Shown: one piece after another, positions 51,701 through 64,000 of the stretch
How positions within the stretch are numbered: position 1 is the stretch's first letter
Layout of the letters: the number at the start of each line of letters is the position of its first letter
NCBI GenBank assembly: GCA_014773175.1
Contig: VXCM01000474.1
Location: 191,677 to 255,676 of the forward strand
Reading direction: 5' to 3'
Length of the DNA stretch: 64,000 nucleotides
Origin: Lucifuga dentata
Lineage: Eukaryota; Chordata; Actinopteri; Ophidiiformes; Bythitidae
Program-made: the position numbers and the translations under genes
The notes under the pieces: model-generated
The model's database searches: none
Seen by the model: only the letters and a program-made list of their open reading frames with translations
Told to the model about the DNA's origin: nothing

Positions 51701-54700
51701 TAAAAAAAACAAACAAAAAAAAAACTTCATTTTGTAGCCATACTTCTGTTTTGAATTCTTTACCTGGCCGTCTACCACAGAGATAAAATGTTAAGCGGTC
51801 AGTGAGTTCGTACTGGATCTCCACCAGCCTCTCTGCCAGCTCCTGATGCCCGGCTTGTCTGCAGAGGTCAAGAATAAAAGGTCACTCTTCAGAAATACTG
51901 TATGTTCGCAGCTGAGTTACAGTGGTTAACATGCAAAAACCAAAGCCTGTTTTGATTTCAACATGGACATTAAGAATGTAACAGAACTATATATATGAAA
52001 TTGTCAGAAATAAAGTAGAAAAAGTGTGATGAGACAGAAAGAAGTGCTTGCAGTTCTCTTTTAAATGTTAAACATAAACTAAATGTTAAAAGCTTCATTC
52101 TAGATTCATTGGTCTGTTCTTTTAACTATGCCACTGTGCATGTAAAGTTACATAAAGGCATCTCTGAGTGTGTGTACAAAATATATTGACCCAAATCAAA
52201 CAATGGCAACACCACCACCTTAGCTCGTTGGAGTCATGAGATCATGATTTTGCACATGCTTTCTTTTTTTGAATAACACGACATGTGATTCAATCTAAAA
52301 TGTATTGTTTGAATGAGATGTTTCCATAATGCCACTGGTGTAGGTCTGTGTGTAGTGTTCATTGTAGTGCAAGGCATGCAGAGTATTTCAACAATTTCCG
52401 CTGGCTACCACGTTTTCATCACTTTCTAACCAAGCTGTTTCTACCAATCTTAATGCACAATCTATTTAGACTTGCATGTGTTTGTGTTAACCAGTTCCCA
52501 CTGATCATATCCATAAACCTTCTCTCAAAACAAATTCAACAAATCAAATAAAGGAACAATCAAGTGCTAGATGAGAAATATACCTTGCGTAATCAATGGG
52601 GGTCTTTCCAGTGGAGTCCAGAGCTCCGGGGTCAGCTCCATAAACTGTCAACAGCTCCGCCTGTAACAGTTGCCCTGCTTTTGCTGCTATGTGCAAAGGG
52701 GTGTTTCCTTTCTCCTGTAGCCCGAAAAAAGTTATTCTGTCAGGTTTAACATAGCAAAATGTGACACTTCAACCATTTATATGTTTGTTTTAGCTTATTC
52801 CACTTAACTTACAGGATGGAAGAAGTTGGCCTGTGCTCCCAAAGATAACAGTCGTAGACAGGTCTCTAGATTGCCGGTCCGAACACTGGAATGGAGTTGC
52901 TAAATAGAAAATTATATGCACTTTTATTAATCTGATTAAGTATATACACTTAATAACAACAGGTTTTTCCAGCTTTATATTTATTAGTATTAGATTTGGA
53001 CACCATTATTCTACTTTGATTTCCTTTAAAGGACCCTACTGGCCATTTTGCATGTTTGAGCCTAATATATTCAATTTTCATACATGTTATGTTACTGACA
53101 ACCATTTCCCAAAGGATAAAACCGTATTTCAGCTTTCCCAATAGTTTGCAAAATCTCTTAATCTTTCAAATCAAATATTCAAGCAATACACCCACCTTAA
53201 AAATCGATGTTTCGCCTGCTAATAGTTACACAGCCTTATGAAGTCACGGTCCTTTCAATTTTTTGATAAACACAGGTCTTCTTTTGGGACTATATTCTCT
53301 GTTGGAGACATACATTCACTCCGCTTTTTATTGCGCTTAAATGCAAAAATTACAAAACTTTGAAAAAAACTTGAATACATGTCTTGTTAGCAATGATGAA
53401 TTACCTATCCCAAAAAAGTTTCAATTATCAACAAGTTGATTTTGATAGTGTACCAGAATGAACTGAAACCAATGGCAGACTTGAAGGTAGGAAAAAAATT
53501 TTTTAATTCACCTTTCCAGTAGTATGCTTTGGGAAATGATTGTCAGTAATGTTACGTGTATGAAAATTGAATATATTAAGTTCAAACATGCAAAACAGCC
53601 GGTGTGGTCCTTTGACAGTCCTCTGATTCAAAGTGCTGAACTTACATACATAAACCTTTAACCTTTGCTGTGATATTTTTAAACCAGATAAATAACAAAT
53701 GGAGGTGTAGAGAAATTAATCCAGAAATTTTAACAATAATTCATTTCTCACCTTACTGAGGTCTTTTGCAGTGACACTATCATCTTCACGACAAGGCATC
53801 CGATGGACGTATGCTAGCATCTGGTATTTGGCCTTGATGAACTCTGTTTTGGTGGGACTAGAAATAATAAAGATGCTTAGATTTAAATCCAAAATTATTT
53901 TAATCCTAGTTAATGCTTGTTTGGTGTGTCTGTCAAGTACTTTGTTTTAATCAAGATAAACTCTAAACTCTGCAGATTTGATTGTACATCAGAATTTTAA
54001 ACTGAACTCCCCATCTCTGCAATCTATTCCTTGCAATGAGGAAGCCAATATGTAAATATTCCCATCCAAACTCAAACGTTATCATCACTCACTGCCATGT
54101 GACCAACCCTCTCAATTACATGAGAAATATAATCTTTTCTCCTTAGCTAAAACATTCAATTCATCTACAAATGTGAATCTGAAAACCAAGTTAGGCAATA
54201 GGCGCTACCTCCTAGCGTGTGTTTCTCCTATATCGAGTCTGTTGTCTGTGTCCAAAGTGACTCGCTGTGTTTGCTCATGCACAGTATGCTTGTCTTTACT
54301 CCACCAGCCACACAACAGCCTGATGGATTGTTTCTACCCGTTTAACAGCTCCTCAATGCATCCCTTTTCTTTGTCTGTTTCCATCTTACTGTCCTTGTTA
54401 CTGTTCTCTGTTATTAATCATTCACTCGTTTAATTGATTCCAAGTAATTCCCCCATTAGTCAAACCAACCTCAGTGTTATGTTGACTAGTGATGGGAAAT
54501 AAAGTGTATTCATTCTGTATTATTTTACAATTTTATTTTTACAATTTTATTTTATTTTATTATTTTACTATATTTTTTGCTCCTGGCAGTTAACATCTGC
54601 TTTACTCTCTGAGTTTTATATTTATATTACAAATGTTCATATGAATCAGTGGCACCAATTAAGCTTTTTATCAAATTCAATGCAAGGACACACAATTTAG

Positions 54701-56379
54701 CACTGACACAATAAATTCCATTCAGATTGTTATATCATAGGTGAGGGTATATGGTTGCCTGAACAAATCCAATCATAAAACTAGAAGGACACTCATTAGT
54801 GGTCTCTGCCAAAACCAAACAAGCTTAGACGGTATTTATCTTGTTCTAATAATATACTGGCCTATAGAGAAAGAAGTGACTAGAATAACAATAGGACTTC
54901 ATTGCCTTATTTGTCATAAGAAACAGTTTTTAAAATTTCTCCGGATCCGAAACAAATTGCATGGGATAAATGTGTCTTCTTATTTAATCAAGTTTGGTGT
55001 ATTACTTTTGAAGAAACTGACAAAAATATAAAAAAAAACAAAAACAAAACATCCTTGTAATTTTAGAAATATTTTTTTTTCAATTCCTGGATCTGCCCCT
55101 TGATCCGTATCAGCAATAAAATTTAATGTGCTCTTCCCTGGGCCATGCCTTAACCTTCAAGTTCCATCATAATCGGCTCATAACTTTTTGAGTAATCCTT
55201 TGAGTTGCTAATGTCGACACATCCAAAATCACAAATCACAAACCAATGGGGTGAAAACATTACCTCTTTGTGGAGGTAAAAATCACCTACACCACACTTA
55301 CCGCATTCAAAGACACCAAAAAAGACTTACTGAACTTTGTCCTGTGGGTTGGCCTTGCGCTTCCCGCCCGTCACAGAGGAAGGATCCAGAAGACTGTGCT
55401 CCCATATGGAATTAGCTCCATTTCCATAAAGTGTCTGAACCATCTAAGACATGAAACCACAAAAACTGTCAACTTCAAAAAAATTAAGATTTCTACAAAA
55501 TAGTACTTTGGTATGTTTGACTGTGCAACTATTGCATTATCTATCCAGTCTGCACTTGTGAGATCACAGTTATGTTGTGCAAGCTGGAGGTTTTGTTGTA
55601 TGTGTGGGTGTCCCTGTCCCCTCACCTGTAACTGGGAGGGGGGCCATGCAGAATGAGTCAGGTGTCGCACTTGGGAGCTGTGACGACCCAAACCTCGATG
55701 GATGCTGCAGCATTCATCACAGATCAACACACCTCTGCTCACTGAGGCCCAGCGGGGCTCTACAACACAGTGAAAATGCAATTCAAATGTCAGCTTCCAG
55801 TGTAGCTGAATAGTAATTACACACAATATACAAGTGAGACATTTATAAAAATTTAAAAAAGGATTCTAGCTAGGCGATGACAGCAACACATAACGGAGGA
55901 ATGTCAGCATCAGTTGCTAATGTCGACATCCAAAATCAGTCACATCCAGCTGCTTGTCTATCAAAAACAACTTGAGTGTAGCAATGCTGAGTTAAATAGT
56001 TAGCCTAAATGAAAAAAACTGGCTAGCTAACGTCAAGTAAACTAACTGTATCACTCGCTAACTTAAGTCATATCAAGAAATCAGTTTCAGTTAGCTAATT
56101 AAGCATTACATCGACATAACTAGCTATAGTCGAATTTAAAACATTTTTTTCATCAAAACACCATATTTTATAAGTTGGCTACATTTTAGAATTAGGCTAG
56201 TGATCACATGCGAATTGCTACTTAATTATCAACAGTTGGTGATGTTAACTAGCAAACTAGAGGTGAGTTTGTAGTTAGGATTAGCCTGTTAGCTCGGCAG
56301 CTAAAGCTAGTTGGTTTGCTATCATACCCAGCGCACTGCAGTCAGCGCAGACCTCTCTGCTTCGCACTCGCTTTGACAT
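42704..56379 (-). CDS. git2: git2 (ARF GTPase-activating protein GIT2), complete
   Basis: A scaffold with Arf-GAP activity that links PIX and paxillin at focal adhesions. The 19 coding exons are 56328-56379, 55626-55759, 55331-55443, 53752-53857, 52813-52899, 52584-52714, 51764-51858, 51615-51660, 51044-51095, 50857-50929, 50627-50724, 50409-50520, 49176-49327, 48916-49068, 48042-48251, 46563-46645, 45491-45646, 43154-43217 and 42704-42916. They total 2130 bases, 709 aa (human about 759). The ArfGAP zinc finger is Cys11, Cys14, Cys31, Cys34 with catalytic Arg39. Ankyrin repeats fall at about 100-208, the Spa2-homology repeats at about 256-366, a coiled coil at about 418-468 and the paxillin-binding helical end at about 566-709 (final TKENNN). 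Exon 11 uses a GC donor. One human exon of the linker region was not found, so it may be spliced or lost. Confidence 0.95.
44800..45376 (+). mobile_element. TTAA-flanked MITE, family 1, copy C
   Basis: A 577-bp copy in git2 intron 17 with TTAA at 44796-44799 and 45377-45380. The inverted ends start AGGACCATACTG and finish CGGTATGATCCT. Orientation is the same as copy A and opposite to copy D in the same gene. Confidence 0.82.
50211..50351. repeat. (TA)n(CA)n compound microsatellite duplicated around a single N
   Basis: 50211-50281 and 50283-50351 share ATACCGGTGTATATTT, a TA run, TTTACACAC, a CA run and CTGGTATACATA, with N at 50282. They lie in git2 intron 12. The second copy is two bases shorter in the TA run. 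Likely an overlap of two contig ends. Confidence 0.8.
53030..53611 (-). mobile_element. TTAA-flanked MITE, family 1, copy D
   Basis: A 582-bp copy in git2 intron 4. The left flank is TTAA (53026-53029); the right flank is TTGA (53612-53615), probably a mutated duplicate. The terminal repeats of about 85 bp can be aligned by eye through the run ATTCAATTTTCATACA. Same orientation as copy B. Confidence 0.82.
55085..55285. mobile_element. Possible 3' remnant of a teleost RTE-like retroelement
   Basis: The run CATAATCGGCTCATAACT, TTTTTGAGTAATCC and, further on, GTGAAAACATTACCTC with TGTGGAGGTAA resembles a repeat I recall from many teleost genomes as the tail of RTE-type elements. No reverse transcriptase reading frame remains upstream. 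It lies in git2 intron 3. The assignment is from memory of the motif only. Confidence 0.35.
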
Positions 56380-57316
56380 CCCTCAGTAAAACTCCTGTCA
56401 GGGTTATTATTTGCAAAATGTATTATAAAGCTGCTAAGGCAAAGATATAAAGGGTAATCCGGCGGAGCAGACAGTGGTTAACGAGCCTGTCAGGAAAAGC
56501 ACCTGGCCCTCCCCTACTGTGGAACAAAGCAGTGTCCCATTCCAACACTCACACAGGCGCTCTGTGCCTCCTTCTAAGTTTGCTTCCTTCTTTGTCTGCT
56601 TTCTTTCTACTTTGCTTCCTTCCTCGTTTCCATCGGTGTTTTCTTCCTTCTGAGTTTGTTTTTTGAATCCTGTCGTGTTTGTTTCCATCCTTGTCTGTGT
56701 GGAAGCAGATTATTTTTTGGTTGCTACTGCTTGGATCTTTTATTCTTCATTTTCCATAAAATTTTGTTTTGGGTAATAAGTTTAAGTTCATTGAGAAACT
56801 TGTTTTTCACCTAGATCCTTTTATTTATATTATTTTATTTATTTATTTATTTTTACCTCTGTCATTATATCATACTCCAATAATTATATTATACTCCAAC
56901 CCAGTCTTGATGAAAAATATATTTATACACAGTATAGGCATCAGATTTTTTTTTGCCATTCGCCAAATTTGGAATATAGAGGTCCTGCACACCCACACAG
57001 ATATTTTCTGGCTGATTAGACCTCTTTTCACGTTTGAGGTCACCAAGCTACTTCATTATAAAAATGTCAGTTGTCCTAGCAGGTGCCAGAGCATCAAAGC
57101 TATCAGAACAGTCATGGTCTGCAGACTCCTACACAGAAGAGGTCTGTCAGCCAAATACAACATGTGTGTGAGTGTTATGGGTGCTTCATAGTATCTTGCA
57201 ATAATCAGAGGAGAAATGTCACTTTGAAAAAAAAAAAAAAAAAANAAAAAAAAAAAAAAAAAGAAGTAAAACAATCATTAATGGTGCCAGATTTGGGAGG
57301 GATGCTCCACTGAGTT

Positions 57317-57365
<49 letters not shown>

Positions 57366-57909
57366 ATGCACAGGGGTGGACGAAATAACACATGCTAATT
57401 TATAATTGAGTTGAACACATGCCGGTTAGTTTCAAAATAGCTGAAGACTGTATACTCCACTCATAAATGTAATCTTATTACAAAGTGACTTTACAGGAAG
57501 ATTTATATTATTGAGTATTATTTTGTCCATCTCTTGTATCCTAATTATGATCATCAGTGAATGACTTGTCAATGAGACTACACGACCTCAGTGTCTTTAC
57601 TGAAAATGTGACAAAGAGCCTAGTTTTAATTGATTTTTAAAAGTAGACACGACAAATGTATCATTTGTGTGTATTATATGGAGTGCATAACGTTCGTGTA
57701 GGCGTTGAGGGGCTTATTGTAAAGGCTGCTGTTACTTTAAAGGGGTGTTGGTTCACGGAGAGGTATCAGATAGGTTTAATTTAGTCGCTAAGAAGACAGA
57801 CATCGTACATTTTGGAGCATCACTGCCTTAAACCGGTGTAGTCGGTATTATTCTGAGGATATTCGCCACAAATCTGCCCGTGTTGCCCTCTACACCCCTG
57901 CCTGGAGCG
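56380..57909. other. Head-to-head intergenic region of git2 and sgsm1
   Basis: The divergent starts of git2 (56379, minus) and sgsm1 (57910, plus) are 1.5 kb apart. The sequence includes A-runs around an N at 57245, a TTTC microsatellite at 57315-57364 and, near 57830-57909, a more GC-rich leader likely belonging to sgsm1. No TATA box stands out. Frames here (for example 56769-57191) show no homology. Confidence 0.6.
57315..57364. repeat. (TTTC)n microsatellite
   Basis: About 50 bp of pure TTTC units in the git2-sgsm1 spacer. Confidence 0.9.
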
Positions 57910-60900
57910 ATGGGCGGTACGGCAACGTTTTTATTTTTCTGTCAAGAGCTTATTGATCAGAATTCATGTCCTATACAGCATTATAATCAGCGTATTCATC
58001 ATGTTTTTTTCCCGTGACAGAAGCTGAGACGCGTCAGAAATTACTGCGCAATGTGAAGAAAGAGGTTCGTTACGTGTGTTGTTGTTTATTCTAGTGGGTT
58101 TGCACGATTAGACGATTTCAGGCATTGGACTGAGTCACGGCAATATCAAGGGCCTGTTTTATGAAAAAGCAGCCTATTTATTATGCAGTGCTAAATGAAA
58201 TTAACAGTGGATTGTGTTTGTGTTTGCGTGTTATTGGATTGGCGGAAGATGACGATAATAATGATGATGGTGATGTGATGATGGCCAGTGGTGGTGATGA
58301 TGATGATGGTGATTTTTATACCAAGTCAACAATTAAACATTTATGAAATGGTATACAGGTTAATGTGTGTGAACNTTTTTTTTTTTTTTTTTTTTTTGCA
58401 TAGAATATTTCTTATCTAGGCTTAAACTAACCCATAATTAAAAAAAATACAATAAAAAATAGGAGTCCAATCCCAGATGGGTATTTTAAATTCTAAAGTG
58501 ATTGATATTAATCTAAAAAATAAAAAAAAAATCAAGAAAGACTCTTAGCAAAGTGCCCAGTGATTCCCCAGGCAGAGGAACAAGATGTTTTATTCATAGC
58601 TGAGAGGGCTGGGTGCTTCCAGCTTCATATCGTGTCTATGCTCCCCCTCACCTGTGACTCACTGACTGTGAAACATCCATGACTCCTCTTGGTACAGATT
58701 CTGCAGGAAGGAGGAGCAATTATGACATATATGGTTACATCTCAGCATAAGATTTATAAAGCAGATTTCTGATGTTTGTATTTTTTTAGAATTCAGGACA
58801 TGTTATTGAATACTTCATACCATAAGTGCCTAATGCTTTATGAGCATATAGGTCATGTATTATTTGCTTTTGTGTACAACACACATCTATTTTCCTCTGA
58901 ATCAAGCTTAATTGTCATCCATACAAAGCAGGCTCATGATTTCCTAAAGCTTTAAGCCTTTTATTTTGTGCTTTTCGTAATCTACAAGAAATGAGCAAGT
59001 CATTTTACAATACAGAATGCAATTATATTTCTGTTTCAATCCCCACATATTGCAATACAATGTTGTGCTCCTACAGTGTGCCACTGAATTTTTCTGTTCT
59101 ACACTAATAGTTATGTACCAAATCTCAATCTAAAATTGATGTTTGACATGTTTAAATAACATCAAATTATAATGATGTTGAACTAAGACAATAAATTCAC
59201 ATTGTATATTTATAATTATTACTGTTACAAAATTATGTTCATATCATTCATGTAGCACAGAACATTACATTGAATTGAATGGAACGTTCACATCTAAATG
59301 TTTTTGCCAGCATTTGAACATCAATACACAGAACAAACATTACCCTGAGCAAAAATCTTCTGCTGCTGACATCAGAACACACTGCTGCTGTGCGAGCAAA
59401 TGGCCTCAGAACAGAAAGCTAAAGAATCTTTTTTTTCTTACTGACATTTTGCCAGTCTCTTGCAATCAATGTCTGATTTCTGGTCCATTACCTCCTCAGC
59501 TTTAGTCATCAACTTCACATTTAGTTGAAAGGCATTAAAGTTATGGCTTTGATTGCTTTCCATTTATGGATAAGTTTGACTGTAATTTTCAAAGGCTCCA
59601 ATTTGTTCAGATTGTATGATACATGCAAATGTCACATAAAAAAACAGGACTGAGAATTCAACCTATAGCACTTTTGAAACAACACAGCTTTTCAAATCAA
59701 ATGGTTCATTACACTTTGCGTAATATTAGTGAAAATCCTTGTCATGCATACTGTTGGATTTCCTGCTACATTCCTGGTGTCTTTCATGCATGCACACATC
59801 ACTCAAACCGTAATACAAACAAATTCATCACCTGTGTGCAGCATTCTGAATGATGGCCAGTGCTTTTACTTAAGCTTCATAAGACATTTAGTTTTCTATT
59901 CCAAGGCCATAAGCACACCATATGAGATTAATATGGAAAAAGCAACAAATAAAATGCCCCTTTACCCAAATTAAGCAGACAACAAATCAGCTTAATAAAA
60001 CGAATATTTTAATATATCCTTGCAAATGAAAGTCAGATGAGTGTAGAGCATAAGCTAAACAGAAATGAAGGCAAAAATTGAAAGCTAAGCAGAAATGAAA
60101 GCAGAAATTGACTGCATATTCCTGCATTGTTTTATTTTTTGCTCTGTTTTGCCACTTTATCACATCATGTACAGCTTGTTTTTTTTTATTATGTACAGCA
60201 GTCTAATTTATTTGCATTTTTGTCTCAGGTGAAGCAAATTATGGAGGAGGCAGTGACGAGGAAATTTGTGCATGCAGACAGCAGCCACATCATATCCTTC
60301 TGCGGTAAATAGTTTTTTCAACTGTCTACTTTGCCTGCTTTGCATACTAAGCTGTCTTTCCTTAGCTAGTAAAAGTAACACTGGTCATGCTGGGATCCAA
60401 AATTATGGCAAAGGGTCGGTCAGATTAATCTTTAACCTTAATCTTAGAATGGGTATCATATGTTACAGGAGAGAGGGCGAAGGAGAGGAACACAGAGACA
60501 GAGAGATTATTTGAAGAAAATAGATTTTGTCATGTCATGTTTTAACCTTTGCACTTTGTGTCTCATTTTTAGCACAGGATATGCTGGATTTAACAGAATT
60601 AAACCACAATTAACAAAGAATTAATCTGTATCTTAATTTTCAACCATAGTTACATGTACAGTTTAGAATTAAAGCTGACACTAGCCTGTGCCAGTCTCCA
60701 TGTGCTCAGTATACAAAGAAATTGTTCTTTATAGTCTTCAAGTGATATAAGTCCTAAAGTTCTGTTGTCAAAATGTCATTTCTCATGCCCATTTATGTTT
60801 AAAAGGTGGATGGATGAATGAATATGTTAGACTAACACCATTCAAAGGTGTTGATACTAAACAGAAGCGAGTCAGGTGTGAATCACGTCCTTCATATCCT

Positions 60901-63812
60901 AGCAACAGTAAGCTGGGAAAGATTTCAGTCTATTTCTTATTTGGCCATCAGCCACCTGTGCTTGCCTTACACCTGTTTCTTCCAATAATATTAAAGCTTT
61001 AGGCAATGTCATTGGACCAAAACACACATTTATTAGTAGATGAGAAGTCACAGTCACGTACAGCGTAATGGTGTGATCTTTCACACAGAGAAAATTACAG
61101 CTTGTGCTCCAGTGATTAAAAACTGAAGGGGTGTGAAAAAACAAAAAAATAAAATAAAAACAAATTTGTGCATGTATGTGTGTGTGTGTGAATACAGCTG
61201 TAGTGGAAGCCTGTGTGCTGCATGGTTTGAAGCGTCGTATTGCAGGCCTGCTGTGCAGTAATAAGGTAGCTGCCCTCTTCATGAAGGTGGGCAAAAGCTT
61301 TTCACCTGCTGAACAACTCTGCCAGAAAGTTCAGGAACTGGAGCAGCATATCAAAAACAGGTGAAATGTTAACTTCTGCCTGTGAGATGCTGATGCCAAA
61401 AAATAAATAAATAAATAAAAATTCATCATTAAGCTAAAATTGTATTCTGTTTAATCCCAGTATATGTTTTCCTTCATTTTCTGCTTTTAAGTAATACAGT
61501 GTCGCCTAATGTCTTGACTTATACTAAATTCATATCTTTTATACAGAAACCTCATCTATCTGGTTTCTTTTTGTTTTTCAGCAAGCAGAACAGTTCCTCA
61601 CTGAGTAATGACCGCAGTCGGGAGTCCAAGTTGGCTAATCTCCCGCCCCAGGCGCTTAAACACTTGTGGATCCGAACTGCACTGATGGAGAAGCTCCTAG
61701 ACAAGATTGTCCTGTACTTAGTGGAGAACAGCGGGTAATGCATTATTTAAAGCATTAATAAGTCTCTGTCTTTAAACCATGCTTACTCCATTCAGTGCTA
61801 TAACTTTTGCCCTCAGTAATTCAGGAAATACTAACAAGATTATGTTGCCTATTTTACAGGTTCAGAATTGAACGATTTAAATTTAATTGTTTTTGTTTGA
61901 TTTGTTTTTCTTTCTGTTCTGCTTTGGAAAAAATACTATATCTAGAAAATAAATCCTAGAGCCAAATAGGTGGAGTTTAAAAGGAACATATTATCCTTTT
62001 TGATATTTCTTAAACACTCATAATTTATGTGACACACCAAGCTTTACACTGGGTAAGACCACTTAGGTCACAATAAACTAGATGAACAGACAGTAATTAA
62101 TTAAATTCATGGCTGCTCATAATACTATCAGCAACCATAATGTCACACATAGAGCTCTAGTCAGAATGTGAACATGTAAAATAGAACAAAAATTCATTGG
62201 GGAGTGTAATTCTAAAATAAATTAAATTATCCACAAGAAATTTTCACAAATGGATTTCATAGTGATATAGTGTGAAGTGATATATATATATATATATATG
62301 TCTATATATATAATGTACTTTTAATTTTAGAATAGTCAAACTGCCATGGTTGAGCCATATGCTCCTTATGCTCTTTTAGCTGCTCCACTAATTATGTGCT
62401 ATCTTTTTTCCTGCAGTACTTTCTATGACAAAGAAGCCATGCTGTTAGATCCTGTGGATGGACCAATTCTTGCATCTCTATTAGGTATTTATGAATCTAA
62501 TTAACCTACACATTGTTTGACAACTCTAACAGTCAACCTCCAGTTGGTGTGCATTGAACGCGGATAGGTTATCACTAGATTTAAGAGTATCAGGACTTAA
62601 AATATGGGGTATATGTATGCCTACTATTTATCAAAGAAAGTGAAATTTAGAATAAACCTATTCACAAAAACAACATTGGATATTATTTTACAGTTGGGCC
62701 GTGCGCTTTAGAGTACACCAAAGTTAAGACTGCAGACCATTTCTGGACTGACCCCTCTGCTGATGAGTTGGTACAACGGCACCGCATCCATAGTGGCCAC
62801 TGTCGGCAGGATTCTCCTTCCAGACGGCCTGCACTGGTTAGATACTCTGGGACTTAAAAATAAAAACCCAGAATACACTATTCTATGAGATCTCAGCTGT
62901 GTAATACTTGTAATGTGACCTTGACCTGTATCAGATCCAGAAGAGGCAGTCCAGTGGTAGCATGGATGATCGGCCCCTCATGTGGGTGAGGGACTATGTT
63001 GAATCACTCCACCAAAATTCCAGAGCCACACTTTTGTTTGGAAAGAACAACGTCCTGGTGCAGCCGGTATGTGTCTTTATTGAGTATAGAGTACAAGCAA
63101 TCAGATATTTTGCGAGATGGCATGTCAAGACAGGATTGTATGCTTTCAAGAAAAGATTGTATATCTGTTAATGTCACTTATTTGAACTGAAATGTATTAT
63201 GAGTTTGTAAGCTCTTACTTGTGCTTGCAGAGAGATGACATGGAGGCAATTCCCGGCTACCTTTCGCTACATCAAACTGCAGATCTCATGACACTGAAAT
63301 GGACCCCAAATCAGCTGATGAATGGCAACGTAGGCGAGCTAGATTCAGAGAAAAGGTTAGACTTGCACACTAAAGAGTATATTATCTATAATGTTATTGT
63401 TAACTTATTAGCTCATATTCACTCATCTTTCAGTGTTTATTGGGACTATGCTATGAGTATTCGTTTGGAAGAGATTGTTTATCTTCACTGTCATCAACAA
63501 GGTAAATTTTAAAACTTTTTTTCTCAACATTGTGACTTTTGGTTAACTACACATTACTCATAGAGTGGGCTTCTGACAGTAATTAAATTCTGTGTTCCTG
63601 GAGAGCGAGAGTTTATTCATCTCACTCTTAATGTGCTCATCTCTCCAGTGAACAGTGGTGGGACAGTGGTTCTCGTGAGCCAGGATGGGATCCAGAGGCC
63701 TCCTCTGCATTTCCCGAAAGGAGGCCACCTGCTCCAGTTCCTCACCTGCCTGGAGACTGGCCTGCTTCCTCACGGGCAGCTGGACCCACCACTCTGGTCT
63801 CAAAGAGGAAAG
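57910..63812 (+). CDS. sgsm1: sgsm1 (small G protein signaling modulator 1), 5' part, truncated by window end
   Basis: A RUN- and TBC-domain protein that binds Rap and Rab GTPases and acts in membrane trafficking. Coding exons: 57910-57916, 58021-58064, 60229-60304, 61198-61360, 61582-61734, 62417-62484, 62694-62836, 62935-63066, 63231-63355, 63434-63501 and 63649-63812, giving 381 codons (human about 1,150 aa). The first exon codes only Met-Gly plus one base; joined to exon 2 it gives [17 protein letters not shown], close to human. The RUN domain (about residues 35-190) includes [20 protein letters not shown] and [16 protein letters not shown]. After it come [16 protein letters not shown] and [20 protein letters not shown], the start of the PH-like region. 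The block SGSMDDRP favours SGSM1 over SGSM2. The TBC domain is beyond the right edge. Confidence 0.94.
58065..60228. other. sgsm1 intron 2, non-coding
   Basis: The longest sgsm1 intron here (2.2 kb). It holds the GAT repeat, an N followed by a poly-T at 58375-58397 and an imperfect 30-bp tandem repeat near 60050-60110 (GAAATGAAGGCA / GAAATGAAAGCA). Nothing coding is recognised. Confidence 0.6.
58248..58314. repeat. (GAT)n-rich imperfect microsatellite
   Basis: Imperfect GAT/GGT triplets over about 67 bp in sgsm1 intron 2. The acidic frame it creates (run of Asp) is not part of the gene. Confidence 0.8.
62280..62312. repeat. (TA)n dinucleotide repeat
   Basis: A short TA run in sgsm1 intron 5, 105 bp before the acceptor of the exon at 62417-62484. 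Confidence 0.8.
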
Positions 63813-64000
63813 GTTGGCACGAACAGAGGATAACATAATACTTATATAACCTAGAATTTTGTTGAACTGATGCTTCAAAAGCATCTTTTTCAAATAATCA
63901 TGATAACACATACCGGTAATTATTTCCCAACTGTATTTAAAGTTAGCATTAAGACATCTAAAATCCTTTGATATGTTTGCTAATTTATTTTAGCCAGTAG

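Overview
The window looks like nuclear DNA of a ray-finned (teleost) fish. It has five intron-containing vertebrate genes with short introns, abundant microsatellites, TTAA-flanked miniature inverted-repeat elements and a LINE remnant, and no bacterial or viral gene organisation. Gene names come from recognising translated exons against remembered vertebrate proteins. Exon limits were read by hand from splice signals and reading phase.

Layout from left to right: (1) 1-11421, minus strand: the 5' (N-terminal) part of cplane1 (C5orf42/JBTS17, a ciliogenesis factor), 24 coding exons, 1816 codons, running off the left edge. (2) About 11.5-17.4 kb: non-coding DNA between cplane1 and the next promoter. 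(3) About 17.1-36 kb, plus strand: fam222a, with a CCAAT/CRE-containing promoter-like region, a long gene-poor first intron and two coding exons (492 aa). (4) 38354-40028, minus: gltp (glycolipid transfer protein), complete, 5 coding exons, 209 aa. (5) 42704-56379, minus: git2 (ArfGAP/paxillin-binding scaffold), complete in one form, 19 coding exons, 709 aa. (6) 57910 to the right edge, plus: the 5' part of sgsm1 (RUN/TBC small-G-protein modulator), 11 coding exons, 381 codons, running off the right edge.

The genes do not form an operon or a shared pathway. fam222a-gltp-git2 matches a block known on human 12q24.11, but trpv4 and tchp, which lie among them in human, have no room here, and the outer neighbours (cplane1, sgsm1) differ.

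The most notable non-gene structure is a family of about 570-600 bp elements with roughly 85-bp terminal inverted repeats and TTAA flanks. There are four full copies plus one end fragment, all in introns of cplane1 and git2, and each gene carries one pair in opposite orientation. A second, different TTAA-type element lies upstream of gltp. Nine single-N positions sit in low-complexity DNA; at three of them the flanks are duplicated almost perfectly, which looks like unmerged contig overlaps. I found no convincing new biological system; the candidates worth following are in the findings.
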